Assembly: GCA_003166865.1 (NCBI GenBank)
Contig: PMUP01000064.1
Location: forward strand, 102,480-156,565
Source: Bryobacterales bacterium
GTDB lineage: Bacteria > Acidobacteriota > Terriglobia > Bryobacterales > Bryobacteraceae
Direction: 5' to 3'
Length of the DNA: 54,086 nt
The first letter of the stretch is position 1. Each line of letters starts with the position of its first letter. Below the pieces are notes generated by a model. That model was given only the letters and a program-made list of their open reading frames with translations, ran no database searches and was not told where the DNA came from. The position numbers and the translations under genes were made by a program. Shown here one piece after another: positions 26,153-34,524 of this stretch.

Positions 26153-27921
26153 TGGCTTACTGCGCTCCATCCGCGCCGCGACAAATCCACCCAGATCACC
26201 GCGCCCGCCGCCGCGCCCATTCCGAGCAGCCCGAATCCCAGGCCAATCTCGCCCAGCAGCAGTTTTCCTACGCCAAAGAGCGCTCCGTAAATCAGAGCGC
26301 AGCCGCAAATCCAGTCGAGTGCGTCAAACCATCCGCCGCCCGCGCTGACCACCTCCGGCGCCATCTCGCTCACCGGTCTCCAGCCGGCGCGTCCCGGACG
26401 AACCCGGCGATAAAACTTCACCAGAGTATCTTTCGCTTCCGGCCGAGTCAGGAATGTCACCGCGAGCCACACGACGGTCGTGATCGAGACCGTCAGAATC
26501 ATGATCCAGGCGAAATCGATGGGCTTGTCCGTATCCAGCCCCCAGGCCATCTGCAACGCCAGAGACGTCACCGCCGCGGCGATCATCGCCGAAATCTCGC
26601 TCCAGGCATTGATTCGCCACCAGTACCAACGCAGCAGCAGAACCGATCCGGTGCCTGCGCCGGTGGCGAGCAGCATCTTCCACGCCCCGCTGATCGATCC
26701 CAAATAAAACGTCACCACCGCCGAAAGCACCGTGAGCAGCACCGTGGTCCATCGGGAAACCCACACGTAATGCCGGTCGTCCGCCTTCTTTCGCACGAAT
26801 CGCCGATAGAAATCGTTCACGATGTAACTCGCGCCCCAGTTCAATTGCGTCGCGATGGTGGACATGTACGCCGCGGCGAACGCCGCCAGCATCACACCGC
26901 GCAGCGACGGTGGCAGGTAGGCAATCATGACGCGCACATATCCCGATTCCGGATCTTGTAGTCCCGGAAAAACCACCAGCGACACCAGCGCTACCAGGAT
27001 CCACGGCCACGGCCGCAGCGCGTAGTTGGCAATGTTGAACCACAACGTCGCGAGCAGCGAGTTCCTTTCGTCCTTGGCCGAAAACATCCGCTGCGCGATG
27101 TATCCACCACCGCCCGGTTCCGCGCCCGGATACCAACTGGCCCACCAGTTGAGCGAGATGTAGACAAAAAACGTCATCATCGGCATCCACGGCGAGGTCA
27201 AGTCGGGAATGAAGTTCAGGACCGATCCGGCGTGGGCCCCGCGCGCCTGGTCGATCGCCCCCAGCTTCATTTTGAGCGCGTCCATTCCACCCACCGCGTG
27301 GACCGCCGCGACGGCCAGCACGATCACCATGGTCATCTTTACGACGAACTGCAACACGTCGGTCACCAGCACGCCCCACAATCCGGACAGCGCGGAAATG
27401 AACGACGTGATCGCGATCAGCCCCAGCACAATCGCGAGCGCCCCAATGCGCGTCACGCCGAGCGCGAGCATCAGGATCTTCACCATCGCCAGGTTCACCC
27501 AGCCGAGCACGATGCAGTTGACTGGAATGCCGAGGTACAAAGCGCGAAATCCTCGCAGAAACGCCGCCGGCCGCCCCGAATACCGGAGCTCGGCGAACTC
27601 GATGTCGGTCATCACTCCGCTGCGCCGCCAAAATCGCGCGTAGAAAAAAACCGTGAGCATCCCGCCGGCCACAAAGCTCCACCACAGCCAGTTGCCCGCG
27701 ATCCCGCCCCGCGCCACCATTCCGGTGACAGCCAGCGGAGTGTCGGCGGCGAACGTGGTCGCCACCATCGACGTGCCGGCCAGCCACCACGGAACGTTTC
27801 GTCCCGACAGAAAGAACTCATCGACGCTCTTGCCGGCCCGCGCCCGGTAGTAAAATCCTACGGCGGCGTTGGCGACAAAGTACAGCGCGATCCAAGCCCA
27901 ATCCAGCCAAGTGAGTACCAT
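26149..27921 (-). CDS. Sodium:solute symporter family transporter
   Basis: The 590-residue polytopic protein opens TWLDWAWIALYFVANAAVGFYYRARAGKSVDEFFLSGRNVPWWLAGTSMVATTFAADTPL, the classical SSS start (Y-x-R-A..S-V-[DE]-[ED]-[FY]-F-L-[AS]-G-R). About 13 helices follow, including ALSGLWGVLVTDVLQFVVKM and AAFAAAYMSTIATQLNWGASYIVNDFYRRFV. ATG 27921 lies 17 bases after the SIS gene stop. The operon suggests import of GlcNAc or a related sugar with Na+. A frame extension to 28461 only shadows the SIS gene. Confidence 0.93.
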   Translation of the reverse strand: MVLTWLDWAWIALYFVANAAVGFYYRARAGKSVDEFFLSGRNVPWWLAGTSMVATTFAADTPLAVTGMVARGGIAGNWLWWSFVAGGMLTVFFYARFWRRSGVMTDIEFAELRYSGRPAAFLRGFRALYLGIPVNCIVLGWVNLAMVKILMLALGVTRIGALAIVLGLIAITSFISALSGLWGVLVTDVLQFVVKMTMVIVLAVAAVHAVGGMDALKMKLGAIDQARGAHAGSVLNFIPDLTSPWMPMMTFFVYISLNWWASWYPGAEPGGGGYIAQRMFSAKDERNSLLATLWFNIANYALRPWPWILVALVSLVVFPGLQDPESGYVRVMIAYLPPSLRGVMLAAFAAAYMSTIATQLNWGASYIVNDFYRRFVRKKADDRHYVWVSRWTTVLLTVLSAVVTFYLGSISGAWKMLLATGAGTGSVLLLRWYWWRINAWSEISAMIAAAVTSLALQMAWGLDTDKPIDFAWIMILTVSITTVVWLAVTFLTRPEAKDTLVKFYRRVRPGRAGWRPVSEMAPEVVSAGGGWFDALDWICGCALIYGALFGVGKLLLGEIGLGFGLLGMGAAAGAVIWVDLSRRGWSAVSQ

Positions 27922-27938
27922 CAGTTGGACACCATGCG

Positions 27939-29006
27939 CTACATGGTCCTGGTGATCTTGTGCAGGGTTCTGGGCAAATCCGGATTCAATCCCTTCAGCG
28001 CCGCCAGGTGTGCGGCGAACAATTGCGCCGGCACGATATAGGGAATCGGCGTGTACAGATCCTGCGGCGAAGCGCCCGGTCCCGGCGCTTCTGGAATCTC
28101 GATCACTCGCGCCGCCTTGTCGCGCGCGCCCGTATTTCGCGGATCGGTAATCACCAGCGTTTCCGCTTTCAACTCCCGCAGCCGGTCCAGCACGGTCGCC
28201 ATCGACGGCCACGTAACACCCGCGGGCGCGAACACGAACACCGGGAACGCGCGTTCCACCAACGCGATCGGCCCATGCATCAGATCCGCCGCTGAAAACC
28301 GCTCGGCTACGACGTAACAAGTCTCCATCAACTTCAACCCGAATTCGAGGGCATTGGCGTAATTCAACCCGCGCCCCACCGTCACCGTTCGCGTCATGAA
28401 AAAATACCGCTCCACCAGCGCTTCGATGTCTTCTTCCAGTTCGAGAACGCCGCTCACCCACTCCGGAATCTTTCGCAACTGCTCCAGCTCGATCCCGCCA
28501 TTGAGCGCATAGGCGATCAGGTACAGCGCCAGCAACTGGGAGGTGTAAGTCTTGGTCGCCGCGACGCTGATCTCGGTTCCCGCCTCGATTAACAGCGGAA
28601 ATTCGACAATCCCGGTCATGGTGCTAGCCACGTTGTTCGTGATCCCGATCGTCGTCGCGCCCTGTTTGCGGGCATCCTCAAGCACGGCGTTGGTATCGGT
28701 CGATTCCCCCGATTGTGAAATTCCTATCACCACCACGTCGTGGAGGTCCACCGGGCACCCGTACAGCGTCAAGATCGACGGCGCGGCGAGGGAAACCGGA
28801 ATCCTGGTTGTGATCTCGATCAGATATCGTCCGAACTGCGCCGCGTTGTCCGACGTTCCCCGCGCCACCAACACAATCAGCCGCGGCCGCCGCTTGCGGA
28901 AATGTTCGCGCAGTTCTTCCACACTCGCGATTCCACCGCTCAGTGTCTGGCTGAGCGCCTTCGGTTGATCCCTGGTTTCTTCGAGCATCTTTGACATATG
29001 GATCAC
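27939..29006 (-). CDS. SIS-domain sugar-phosphate isomerase/deaminase-like protein
   Basis: The 355-residue protein contains two SIS domains, like the isomerase half of GlmS without the glutaminase. The first, about 40-170, has LIVLVARGTSDNAAQFGRYLIE, VVVIGISQSGESTDTNAVLEDARKQGA and AGTEISVAATKTYTSQLLAL. The second has VTVGRGLNYANALEFGLKLMETCYVVAERFSAADLMHGPIALVE. GlmS-type stand-alone SIS proteins include NagB-II glucosamine-6-phosphate deaminases, which fits this operon. GTG 29006 overlaps the deacetylase stop as GTGA; ATG 28997 is an alternative. Confidence 0.9.
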   Translation of the reverse strand: MIHMSKMLEETRDQPKALSQTLSGGIASVEELREHFRKRRPRLIVLVARGTSDNAAQFGRYLIEITTRIPVSLAAPSILTLYGCPVDLHDVVVIGISQSGESTDTNAVLEDARKQGATTIGITNNVASTMTGIVEFPLLIEAGTEISVAATKTYTSQLLALYLIAYALNGGIELEQLRKIPEWVSGVLELEEDIEALVERYFFMTRTVTVGRGLNYANALEFGLKLMETCYVVAERFSAADLMHGPIALVERAFPVFVFAPAGVTWPSMATVLDRLRELKAETLVITDPRNTGARDKAARVIEIPEAPGPGASPQDLYTPIPYIVPAQLFAAHLAALKGLNPDLPRTLHKITRTM

Positions 29007-29794
29007 CGAGGGAACAGGTCGTCCAATTCGTGCGCCGATAGCTTACGCCCGTACTCGGAGATCTCGAATGCTTCTGCGTGTCGCACCCGGGCCGCGTCCT
29101 CGGTTCCGTATCTCCGCCCTAGGGCCGCGCGGGAACCCACACTGGGTTCACGGCTCCAGGTGGCGTCCAGCCAAGCTCGGCGCGCCGCCGCATCCGTGGG
29201 AACCTGGTCGCCATCGAGATACGGCAGCCATTCGTAAACCTGGGATCGATGCGCGTCGAGCGCATCCAGCTTCAGCGGCCATACGTCATCGATGTTCACG
29301 GCGATGTCCGCTTTAAAGGGGACTGGCGACTGGAAGGGGTCCTCCAAGTGTAAGAATGCCGGATTGCGCCGCAGCGCCGGCGTCTCCGGGCACACAAACG
29401 GTACCATCACCAGGTACGCCGAATCCTGCACCAATTGCCCGGTATAACGATGGTCCGGATGGTAATCCCACACCCGATGGGTGATCACGACGTCGGCCTC
29501 CCAGGCCCGAATCTGCCGGACCACCTCATTCCGCGCCTCGATCGACGGAACCAGTTGCCCGTCCGGATTTTGCAAAACCTCCGTTGCGGCAATCCCCAGC
29601 CGCCGGGCTGCGTCGTCGGCTTCTCCTTGACGGATCGCTCCCAACCGCGGGCCCGGATACAGATGATGTCCCGCTTCGCCGTTTGTCACGGAAACGAATT
29701 TGACCGCATCGCCGCGAGACGCAAGTTTCGCCGCCGTCCCTCCGAACTCAATCTCGCAATCATCGGGATGCGCGCCGATACAAATCACCCTCAC
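29003..29794 (-). CDS. PIG-L/LmbE family deacetylase
   Basis: The 263-residue protein begins VRVICIGAHPDDCEIEFGGTAAKLASRGDAVKFVSVTNGEAGHH, with the AHPDD zinc and catalytic motif. Further on, THRVWDYHPDHRYTGQLVQD carries the HPDH motif of the family. PIG-L enzymes remove the acetyl group from N-acetylglucosamine moieties. In this operon it could deacetylate GlcNAc set free by the GH20 enzyme. GTG 29794 has AGGA at good spacing; a TTG at 29800 is in the same frame. It is the first gene of the operon PIG-L, SIS, symporter, GH20. Confidence 0.92.
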   Translation of the reverse strand: MRVICIGAHPDDCEIEFGGTAAKLASRGDAVKFVSVTNGEAGHHLYPGPRLGAIRQGEADDAARRLGIAATEVLQNPDGQLVPSIEARNEVVRQIRAWEADVVITHRVWDYHPDHRYTGQLVQDSAYLVMVPFVCPETPALRRNPAFLHLEDPFQSPVPFKADIAVNIDDVWPLKLDALDAHRSQVYEWLPYLDGDQVPTDAAARRAWLDATWSREPSVGSRAALGRRYGTEDAARVRHAEAFEISEYGRKLSAHELDDLFPR

Positions 29795-29832
29795 CGTCAA
29801 ATCCTGGGGCCTTCCGGGTCATCTGTCCAGTT

Positions 29833-29845
29833 CGCAACCGTTGCG
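29833..29845. promoter_or_regulatory. Operator-like palindrome, copy 2 (before GlcNAc-type operon)
   Basis: CGCAAC-C-GTTGCG is a perfect dyad with one central base, close to the half-sites bound by LacI-family repressors. It sits just downstream of the minus-strand -10. Copy 1 precedes TonB receptor 1. No LacI gene is in the window. Confidence 0.6.
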
Positions 29846-29851
29846 CGCCCC

Positions 29852-29879
29852 GTTATACGCCGTTCACTACCGGATCGAA
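29852..29879 (-). promoter_or_regulatory. Promoter of the GlcNAc-type operon
   Basis: On the minus strand TTCGAT (29879-29874) and TATAAC (29857-29852) are 16 bases apart, about 60 bases before the PIG-L start. The block from GTCCAGTTC to ATCGAACG recurs at 24079-24134 with most bases kept. Confidence 0.55.
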
Positions 29880-29940
29880 CGTGCTTGTTTTGAATTTGTT
29901 GCGTGATACAATCGAATCCAGCGTCAACAGGGGGTATTGG

Positions 29941-31149
29941 ATGACCCATGGAGCGGCTCCGGGGGCGTCCCAGGATAGCAATCGTGTGCCGGAAGACTCG
30001 GTTCGCCAGGAGTTGAACCGCGTCCTCTCCAGCCACGAATTCCATTCGAGCAAGCGTAGCCAGGATTTTATCCGCTACGTGGTCGAGCACACCCTTACCG
30101 GCCGAGCCGACATGCTCAAAGAGCGGACTATAGGCATTGACGTTTTTGGCCGCTCCACCAGCTATGAACCGAGCGACGATGCGACGGTCCGGGTGAAAGC
30201 CGGCGAAGTTCGCAAACGGCTGGGACTGTACTATGCGGGTCAGGGCGCAACCGATCCAGTTCGCATCGAGCTTCCGGCGGGAACCTACATTCCCGAATTC
30301 CGCTGGATCAATGTTGCTCCCGCCGATACAGCTCTAGAAGTCACGCCCCCGCCGGTCCCGGCGCCGGGAACGGGCCACCGGAAATGGGTTCGGAGGAATC
30401 GCTTAGCTTGGATCCCAGTCGCGATCCTCGCTATCGCCGCTATCGGATGGTGGCTCGCGCGCGGCCGCTCATCCGCCACGGCACTCGACCAATTCTGGTC
30501 ACCTGTGCTCAATGGCTCGGCGCCAGTCTCGCTCTGCGCAGCTTATGTTCCCGTTTACGGCCTGAACCGGGCCGCGGGCGATCCCACGCGATCCGAGGAT
30601 TTCGTTCTGCTCACCGATCAGTTTGTGGGAGGCGGCGACCTGCAGGCCACCGCGCGCCTGTCGTCCATGCTGACGCGCATGCAGCGTCCTTATATTGTGA
30701 GAATCGGCAACGACGTTTCGTTCAAAGATCTCCGCTCCGCGCCCGCCATCCTGATCGGGTATTCCTACACTCGGTGGAAAGAGATCAGCAGCGAAATGCG
30801 CTACTTCATTGAAGTTTCCAACACCCGGGTGGGCATCACCGACAACGGCAAGCCGACTCCCTGGACCATCGCAAATCTCCCCGCCGATCGGAGAACCAAC
30901 GAAGACTACGCGATTGTCTCGCGCGTTTTTCATCCTGACACCCATGCGATGCTCGTTGAGATCGCCGGTATTACGCAATACGGCACGGAAGCGGCCGCTG
31001 AGTTGGTCACTAACCAGGATTTGCTTGCCGAAGCCTTTCACGGCGCGCCGGCGGATTGGCGGAAGAAGAATCTGCAGCTCGTTTTGCACGTAAAGGTGAT
31101 TGCCGGAACGCCCAGTTCGCCTAAAGTAGTTGGGGCGTATTATTGGTGA
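29941..31149 (+). CDS. Acidobacterial-type membrane regulator-like protein
   Basis: The 402-residue protein starts at ATG after AGGGGG. The N-terminal domain (about 20-125) reads ELNRVLSSHEFHSSKRSQDFIRYVVEHTLTGRADMLKERTIGIDVFGRS, then YEPSDDATVRVKAGEVRKRLGLYYAGQG and RIELPAGTYIPEF. This domain is frequent in Acidobacteriota ahead of TPR or sensor parts and is thought to be winged-helix-like. One membrane helix (LAWIPVAILAIAAIGWWLARG) is followed by about 240 outer residues of unknown fold. It is divergent from the GlcNAc-type operon and overlaps the epimerase gene by GTGA, so it may regulate the locus. DNA binding is inferred. Confidence 0.7.
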   Translation: MTHGAAPGASQDSNRVPEDSVRQELNRVLSSHEFHSSKRSQDFIRYVVEHTLTGRADMLKERTIGIDVFGRSTSYEPSDDATVRVKAGEVRKRLGLYYAGQGATDPVRIELPAGTYIPEFRWINVAPADTALEVTPPPVPAPGTGHRKWVRRNRLAWIPVAILAIAAIGWWLARGRSSATALDQFWSPVLNGSAPVSLCAAYVPVYGLNRAAGDPTRSEDFVLLTDQFVGGGDLQATARLSSMLTRMQRPYIVRIGNDVSFKDLRSAPAILIGYSYTRWKEISSEMRYFIEVSNTRVGITDNGKPTPWTIANLPADRRTNEDYAIVSRVFHPDTHAMLVEIAGITQYGTEAAAELVTNQDLLAEAFHGAPADWRKKNLQLVLHVKVIAGTPSSPKVVGAYYW

Positions 31150-32135
31150 ACTACACCGCCGAAAAAGCGTCGCACCAGGACGTGCCCATCATTCGCTTGA
31201 GCGATGCTGCAAGTGGTGTTGAAGTTTCGATCTTGCCATCGCTCGGCAACCGCGCATATCAGATGAAGGTACGCGGGAAAAACATTCTGTACTACCCGCC
31301 TGGTGACCTCTCTGAGTATTTGAAGAACCCCAGCTTAGGTGGGATTCCGTTTCTGGCGCCCTGGGCCGACCTGTTAGACGAACAAGCCTTCTGGGCAAAC
31401 GGCAAACGGTACGCCTTCAACATGAACCTCGGCAACGTCCGGGGCGAAAGGCCGATACACGGGCTACTTACGGATTCGCCGCTCTGGCAAATCACCGAAG
31501 TGGCGGCGGATGCCCATTCCGCACACGTAACGAGCCGGCTCGAATTCTGGAAATACCCGGACCTGATGGCGCAATGGCCGTTCGCTCATGAGTACGAGAT
31601 GACATACAGTTTGGCCGATAGTGTTCTGGAAGTGAAGACGATCATAACGAATTTGAGTACGGATCCAATGCCGGTGGCAATCGGATTTCATCCTTACTAT
31701 CAAATTCCAGATATCCCGCGCGATGAGTGGGCGGTGCATCTTCCCGCTCGAATACACGTCGTGGCGGATGAACACCAGATTCCGACGGGCGAAATGCGTC
31801 CGCTCGACATACCAAACCCTTTGCCCCTGCGTGGCCAAACTCTGGACGACGGCTTTACGGACCTGGAGCGGGATGCGGACGGTCGGGCGCACTTCCGGAT
31901 CGAAGCGCGCGATAAAACTGTGGAGACCTTATTTGGGCCGAAATATCCCGTCGCCACAATTTATCTGCCGGCGCCTCCGCCCGGAGAGACCCGGGAGTTC
32001 ATCTGCATTGAGCCACTGACTGCAATCATCAGTGGAGTCAACTTGGTGCGCCAAGGCAAGTATTCCGACTTGCAGACAGTGCCGGCCGGCGGCAAGTGGA
32101 TCGAGAGTTTCTGGATACGGGCCAGTGGATTCTGA
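31146..32135 (+). CDS. Aldose 1-epimerase (GalM) family protein
   Basis: The 329-residue protein matches the galactose-mutarotase-like beta-sandwich: GVEVSILPSLGNRAYQMKVRGKNILYYPP, IPFLAPWADLL, ERPIHGLLTDSPLWQ (HG active-site region), VAIGFHPYYQIP (FHPYY His) and RPLDIPNPLPLRGQTLDDGFTDL, ending EFICIEPLTAIISG with the catalytic-Glu region. It interconverts alpha and beta anomers of a sugar. No signal peptide is visible, so it is probably cytoplasmic. GTG 31146 overlaps the preceding stop, and the gene probably serves the neighbouring sugar locus. Confidence 0.92.
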   Translation: MNYTAEKASHQDVPIIRLSDAASGVEVSILPSLGNRAYQMKVRGKNILYYPPGDLSEYLKNPSLGGIPFLAPWADLLDEQAFWANGKRYAFNMNLGNVRGERPIHGLLTDSPLWQITEVAADAHSAHVTSRLEFWKYPDLMAQWPFAHEYEMTYSLADSVLEVKTIITNLSTDPMPVAIGFHPYYQIPDIPRDEWAVHLPARIHVVADEHQIPTGEMRPLDIPNPLPLRGQTLDDGFTDLERDADGRAHFRIEARDKTVETLFGPKYPVATIYLPAPPPGETREFICIEPLTAIISGVNLVRQGKYSDLQTVPAGGKWIESFWIRASGF

Positions 32136-32579
32136 CCCTAGGGTGATTGGTACACCGAACATAATGGATTGTTCCGGCAGTTCTGCATTCCAGATGTGAA
32201 TCCGGAAGGTATCCACCGCCCCGCGACAGATCCACAACAATCGGCAAGGGTAGAGCAAACTCCCGTCACATGTCCAGCGATCCCGACGCTTTTCCTTGGT
32301 CAGCGCGAATCGGCCGAAGCCATGCGTGCCAGTTGGCCGGCACGGCAGACGCACTGGGAGATCAGATCGCGAGTACATAGGGGGCCAATTTCGCGATCCT
32401 CGCCGTCGGACTCGGAGATCTGATCAGGAAGAACGTGCTACCGCTGTTTCACAAGCAGTCCGACGAAATCCAAAGCGCTAGCCGAGGCCGCCAAGCTGGC
32501 GGAAAAGGCGAGAACGCTGGCACGAGCTATCCGAGCTGACCGTGAACTGCGGACGCAGTAAAAAACGTGTCGAATCGGG
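32136..32579. other. 444-bp interval without a supported gene
   Basis: No ORF here has recognisable similarity. On the plus strand a frame from ATG 32273 is stopped by one TAG after about 36 codons and then stays open (GANFAILAVGLGDLIRKNVLPLFHKQ). A neighbouring frame ends with an Ala/Arg/Glu-rich helix (ALAEAAKLAEKARTLARAIRADREL). It may be an eroded small gene, but this is weak. Confidence 0.3.
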
Positions 32580-33092
32580 TCACTTGAAGTGCATGCCCGC
32601 CCGGCCCTCAACGTAACCGATATATCTTCCGCAGCACAGAATCCCGAGCCATAGAAAAAGCGACAAGCCGGCCGCCACCTTCGCGCGCGCCGGCAACTCT
32701 GGTGCGCGGTCCAGTTCCGCCGGATCACCGTACACGCTCCTCCGAAACACCAGCGCATGAACCGCGACCAGGACGAGCAGCAAAATCTTGGTCCGGAAGA
32801 AAGAGTTGTAATAGTACTCTTCGGCTTTGGAGGAGAAGAGCGAGAACCCGCAGGTTGCGGCGAGAAGAAAACCGATTCGTTTGGGCCAGCGCAACCGGCC
32901 GATCACGTCTGCGATCGAGCCGTCCCGCAAAGCCCATCCGAGCAATCGCAGATCGGTCGCGACAATCATTGCGCCAAACAGAGAAATTGCGGAAAGATGG
33001 AGCGCTAGCACAATCGGATAAACGTACGCGGAGCTGCGCAGATCGGAGAAGGGCTCCAGATTCTGTAGCCATATCAGGAAGGAAATGAGCAT
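32580..33092 (-). CDS. Small polytopic membrane protein (possibly DUF6644-like), second of a pair
   Basis: The 170-residue protein has about five helices: AYVYPIVLALHLSAISLFGAMIVATDLRLLG, IGFLLAATCGFSLF, TKILLLVLVAVHALVF and AGLSLFLWLGILCCGRYIGY. The pattern LHLSA-SLFGAMI-TDLRLLG parallels LHIAGFALSIG-ALVDFRLLG of the gene upstream, so the two are related. They start 5 bases apart as the last genes of an operon with DUF6152 and a WDGD-family protein. The conserved His/Trp/Tyr in the helices could bind heme or quinone, but this is a guess. Confidence 0.75.
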   Translation of the reverse strand: MLISFLIWLQNLEPFSDLRSSAYVYPIVLALHLSAISLFGAMIVATDLRLLGWALRDGSIADVIGRLRWPKRIGFLLAATCGFSLFSSKAEEYYYNSFFRTKILLLVLVAVHALVFRRSVYGDPAELDRAPELPARAKVAAGLSLFLWLGILCCGRYIGYVEGRAGMHFK

Positions 33093-33097
33093 AGCGG

Positions 33098-33544
33098 TCA
33101 GGTGAGGCCGGGGCGGATGACGGCGATGAAAATACCTCCAAAGATGACCGAGACCCAAAGCGCCAGCGAAATACAAGCCACCAGCCGGCCCGCCGCAGGA
33201 GATAGGCCCGGAGAGAGCGCTCGTTTATGGATCGTGTAGTTGAAGGCAATGGCCAGCACCAGACATGCCATCTTGATCAGAAAAGACCAGTTCAGATAAT
33301 ACATATCGGGGTCCGTCGAAAATATCAGCAGGCCGGAAAACACGGCCACAATCAGACCGCCGAGTGTCCACCATTCAAAGGCCCGTGCGATCTGCGCTGG
33401 GGTCTGCTTTTGCAATCCGAAGCCAAGGAGACGGAAGTCGACGAGCGCAGTGATTCCGATCGACAGGGCGAAGCCTGCGATGTGGAGGCACTCAAGTACC
33501 GGAAATGCATCGGCAGAGATGCCGAGCGGGTTCTCAATCAACAT
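33098..33544 (-). CDS. Small polytopic membrane protein (possibly DUF6644-like), first of a pair
   Basis: The 148-residue protein has four helices: VLECLHIAGFALSIGITALVDFRLLG, WTLGGLIVAVFSGLLIF, SFLIKMACLVLAIAFNYTIH and ACISLALWVSVIFGGIFIAVI. DPDMYYLNWSFLIKM parallels EEYYYNSFFRTKILL in the downstream gene. Helix-borne His24-type residues and the paired layout suggest a heterodimeric membrane unit, perhaps redox-linked. The DUF6644 label is from memory. It belongs to the 34998-to-32580 operon. Confidence 0.75.
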   Translation of the reverse strand: MLIENPLGISADAFPVLECLHIAGFALSIGITALVDFRLLGFGLQKQTPAQIARAFEWWTLGGLIVAVFSGLLIFSTDPDMYYLNWSFLIKMACLVLAIAFNYTIHKRALSPGLSPAAGRLVACISLALWVSVIFGGIFIAVIRPGLT

Positions 33545-33591
33545 GCGCGGAACCTGTGAGCACCGATCTTGGGAGCACAGATCTTGCCGCT

Positions 33592-34518
33592 TCAGTGAGA
33601 GACGCCGCCCGCGGGATCACGGATTCTCTTATTGAAGATTTCGACATCGTCAGCCGGCGCGCACAGGTCTTCCATCAGCCCGGCCCAGCCATCAATGGTC
33701 TTGATGCCGTCTATGGCCAGCTTGCGGAATTTCTTGGGCTGGCTCTTCCAGACGCCCGTATAAATGGCAGGATCGGTGATAGACATGTTGAGTTCCAGCA
33801 CGTCGTACGCGGTCCGCCGGTAGCGCTCCTCGAGGTGCATCTGCGCGCTATGCGGATAACCAAAATGATCGACCCACGTTCTTTCGTCCACCCCGGTTGT
33901 TTCAACGACGAAGGTGTCCCCATCCCATTTGCCAACCGAATATCCCCACCACCTCGGTTGGTCCGGATCCTTTGGCAGTTCGCGTCCGTCGGTCCAAATG
34001 GCGCGCACGCCATAACCCCACTCGAACTGCTGAAGAATCTTGTTGGGGAGGACATTCATCTCCAGGGGGTCGGGATAAATCAGCGCGCGCGATGGCCCCA
34101 TGGGATTACAGGTTTGATATGGGTCCGACCCGTTGGAGGGCGGGACTGCCCGGCGCCGTCCGATGGCTTCTTCCGGGTGGGCAGCGGCATCGGCACTGCC
34201 AAGGAGGCGTCCGTAAGAAGGCTTGTTCGCATCAAACATCTTCTGACCCAGCGGCGTCATTGGAGGGACATCGTTGCCGAAGCCACGATCTCCGCAGTCC
34301 CGGCACGTTCCGCCGCCGCCGTAACCGGCCGGCGTGCCGTTGCGGCTCCAGATTCCGGAGATATCGTGTTTGTCGTAGGGAAGGTTGGCGTTTTTCGGAT
34401 TGGCAGCCAAGATAGCCGGGCCGCCGCCTTGCGCGAAAACGCTAGACGAACAGAACACATAGCCACCCAGTAGCATGCTCAAACCGGTCAGGTTGATCTT
34501 TATCATCGGAAGGCTCAT
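33592..34518 (-). CDS. Exported WDGD-family protein of unknown function (member 3)
   Basis: The 308-residue protein has a signal peptide (LTGLSMLLGGYVFCSSSVFA). ISGIWSRNGTPAGYGGGGTCRDCGD carries a CxxC pair. The family core follows: VRAIWTDGRELPKDPDQPRWWGYSVGKWDGDTFVVETTGVDERTWVD, FGYPHSAQMHLEERYRR and SITDPAIYTGVW. It starts six bases after the DUF6152 stop (ATG 34518; ATG 34506 also possible), so the two are cotranscribed and probably act together in the periplasm. The CxxC pair is not in the other members and might bind a metal. Confidence 0.82.
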   Translation of the reverse strand: MSLPMIKINLTGLSMLLGGYVFCSSSVFAQGGGPAILAANPKNANLPYDKHDISGIWSRNGTPAGYGGGGTCRDCGDRGFGNDVPPMTPLGQKMFDANKPSYGRLLGSADAAAHPEEAIGRRRAVPPSNGSDPYQTCNPMGPSRALIYPDPLEMNVLPNKILQQFEWGYGVRAIWTDGRELPKDPDQPRWWGYSVGKWDGDTFVVETTGVDERTWVDHFGYPHSAQMHLEERYRRTAYDVLELNMSITDPAIYTGVWKSQPKKFRKLAIDGIKTIDGWAGLMEDLCAPADDVEIFNKRIRDPAGGVSH

Positions 34519-34524
34519 CAAAGG

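Noticed and set aside
26324-27790. 488-codon minus-strand frame inside the symporter gene
   Set aside because: Alternative frame of a GC-rich gene, Arg/Gly/Asp-rich, without hydrophobic pattern or start signal.
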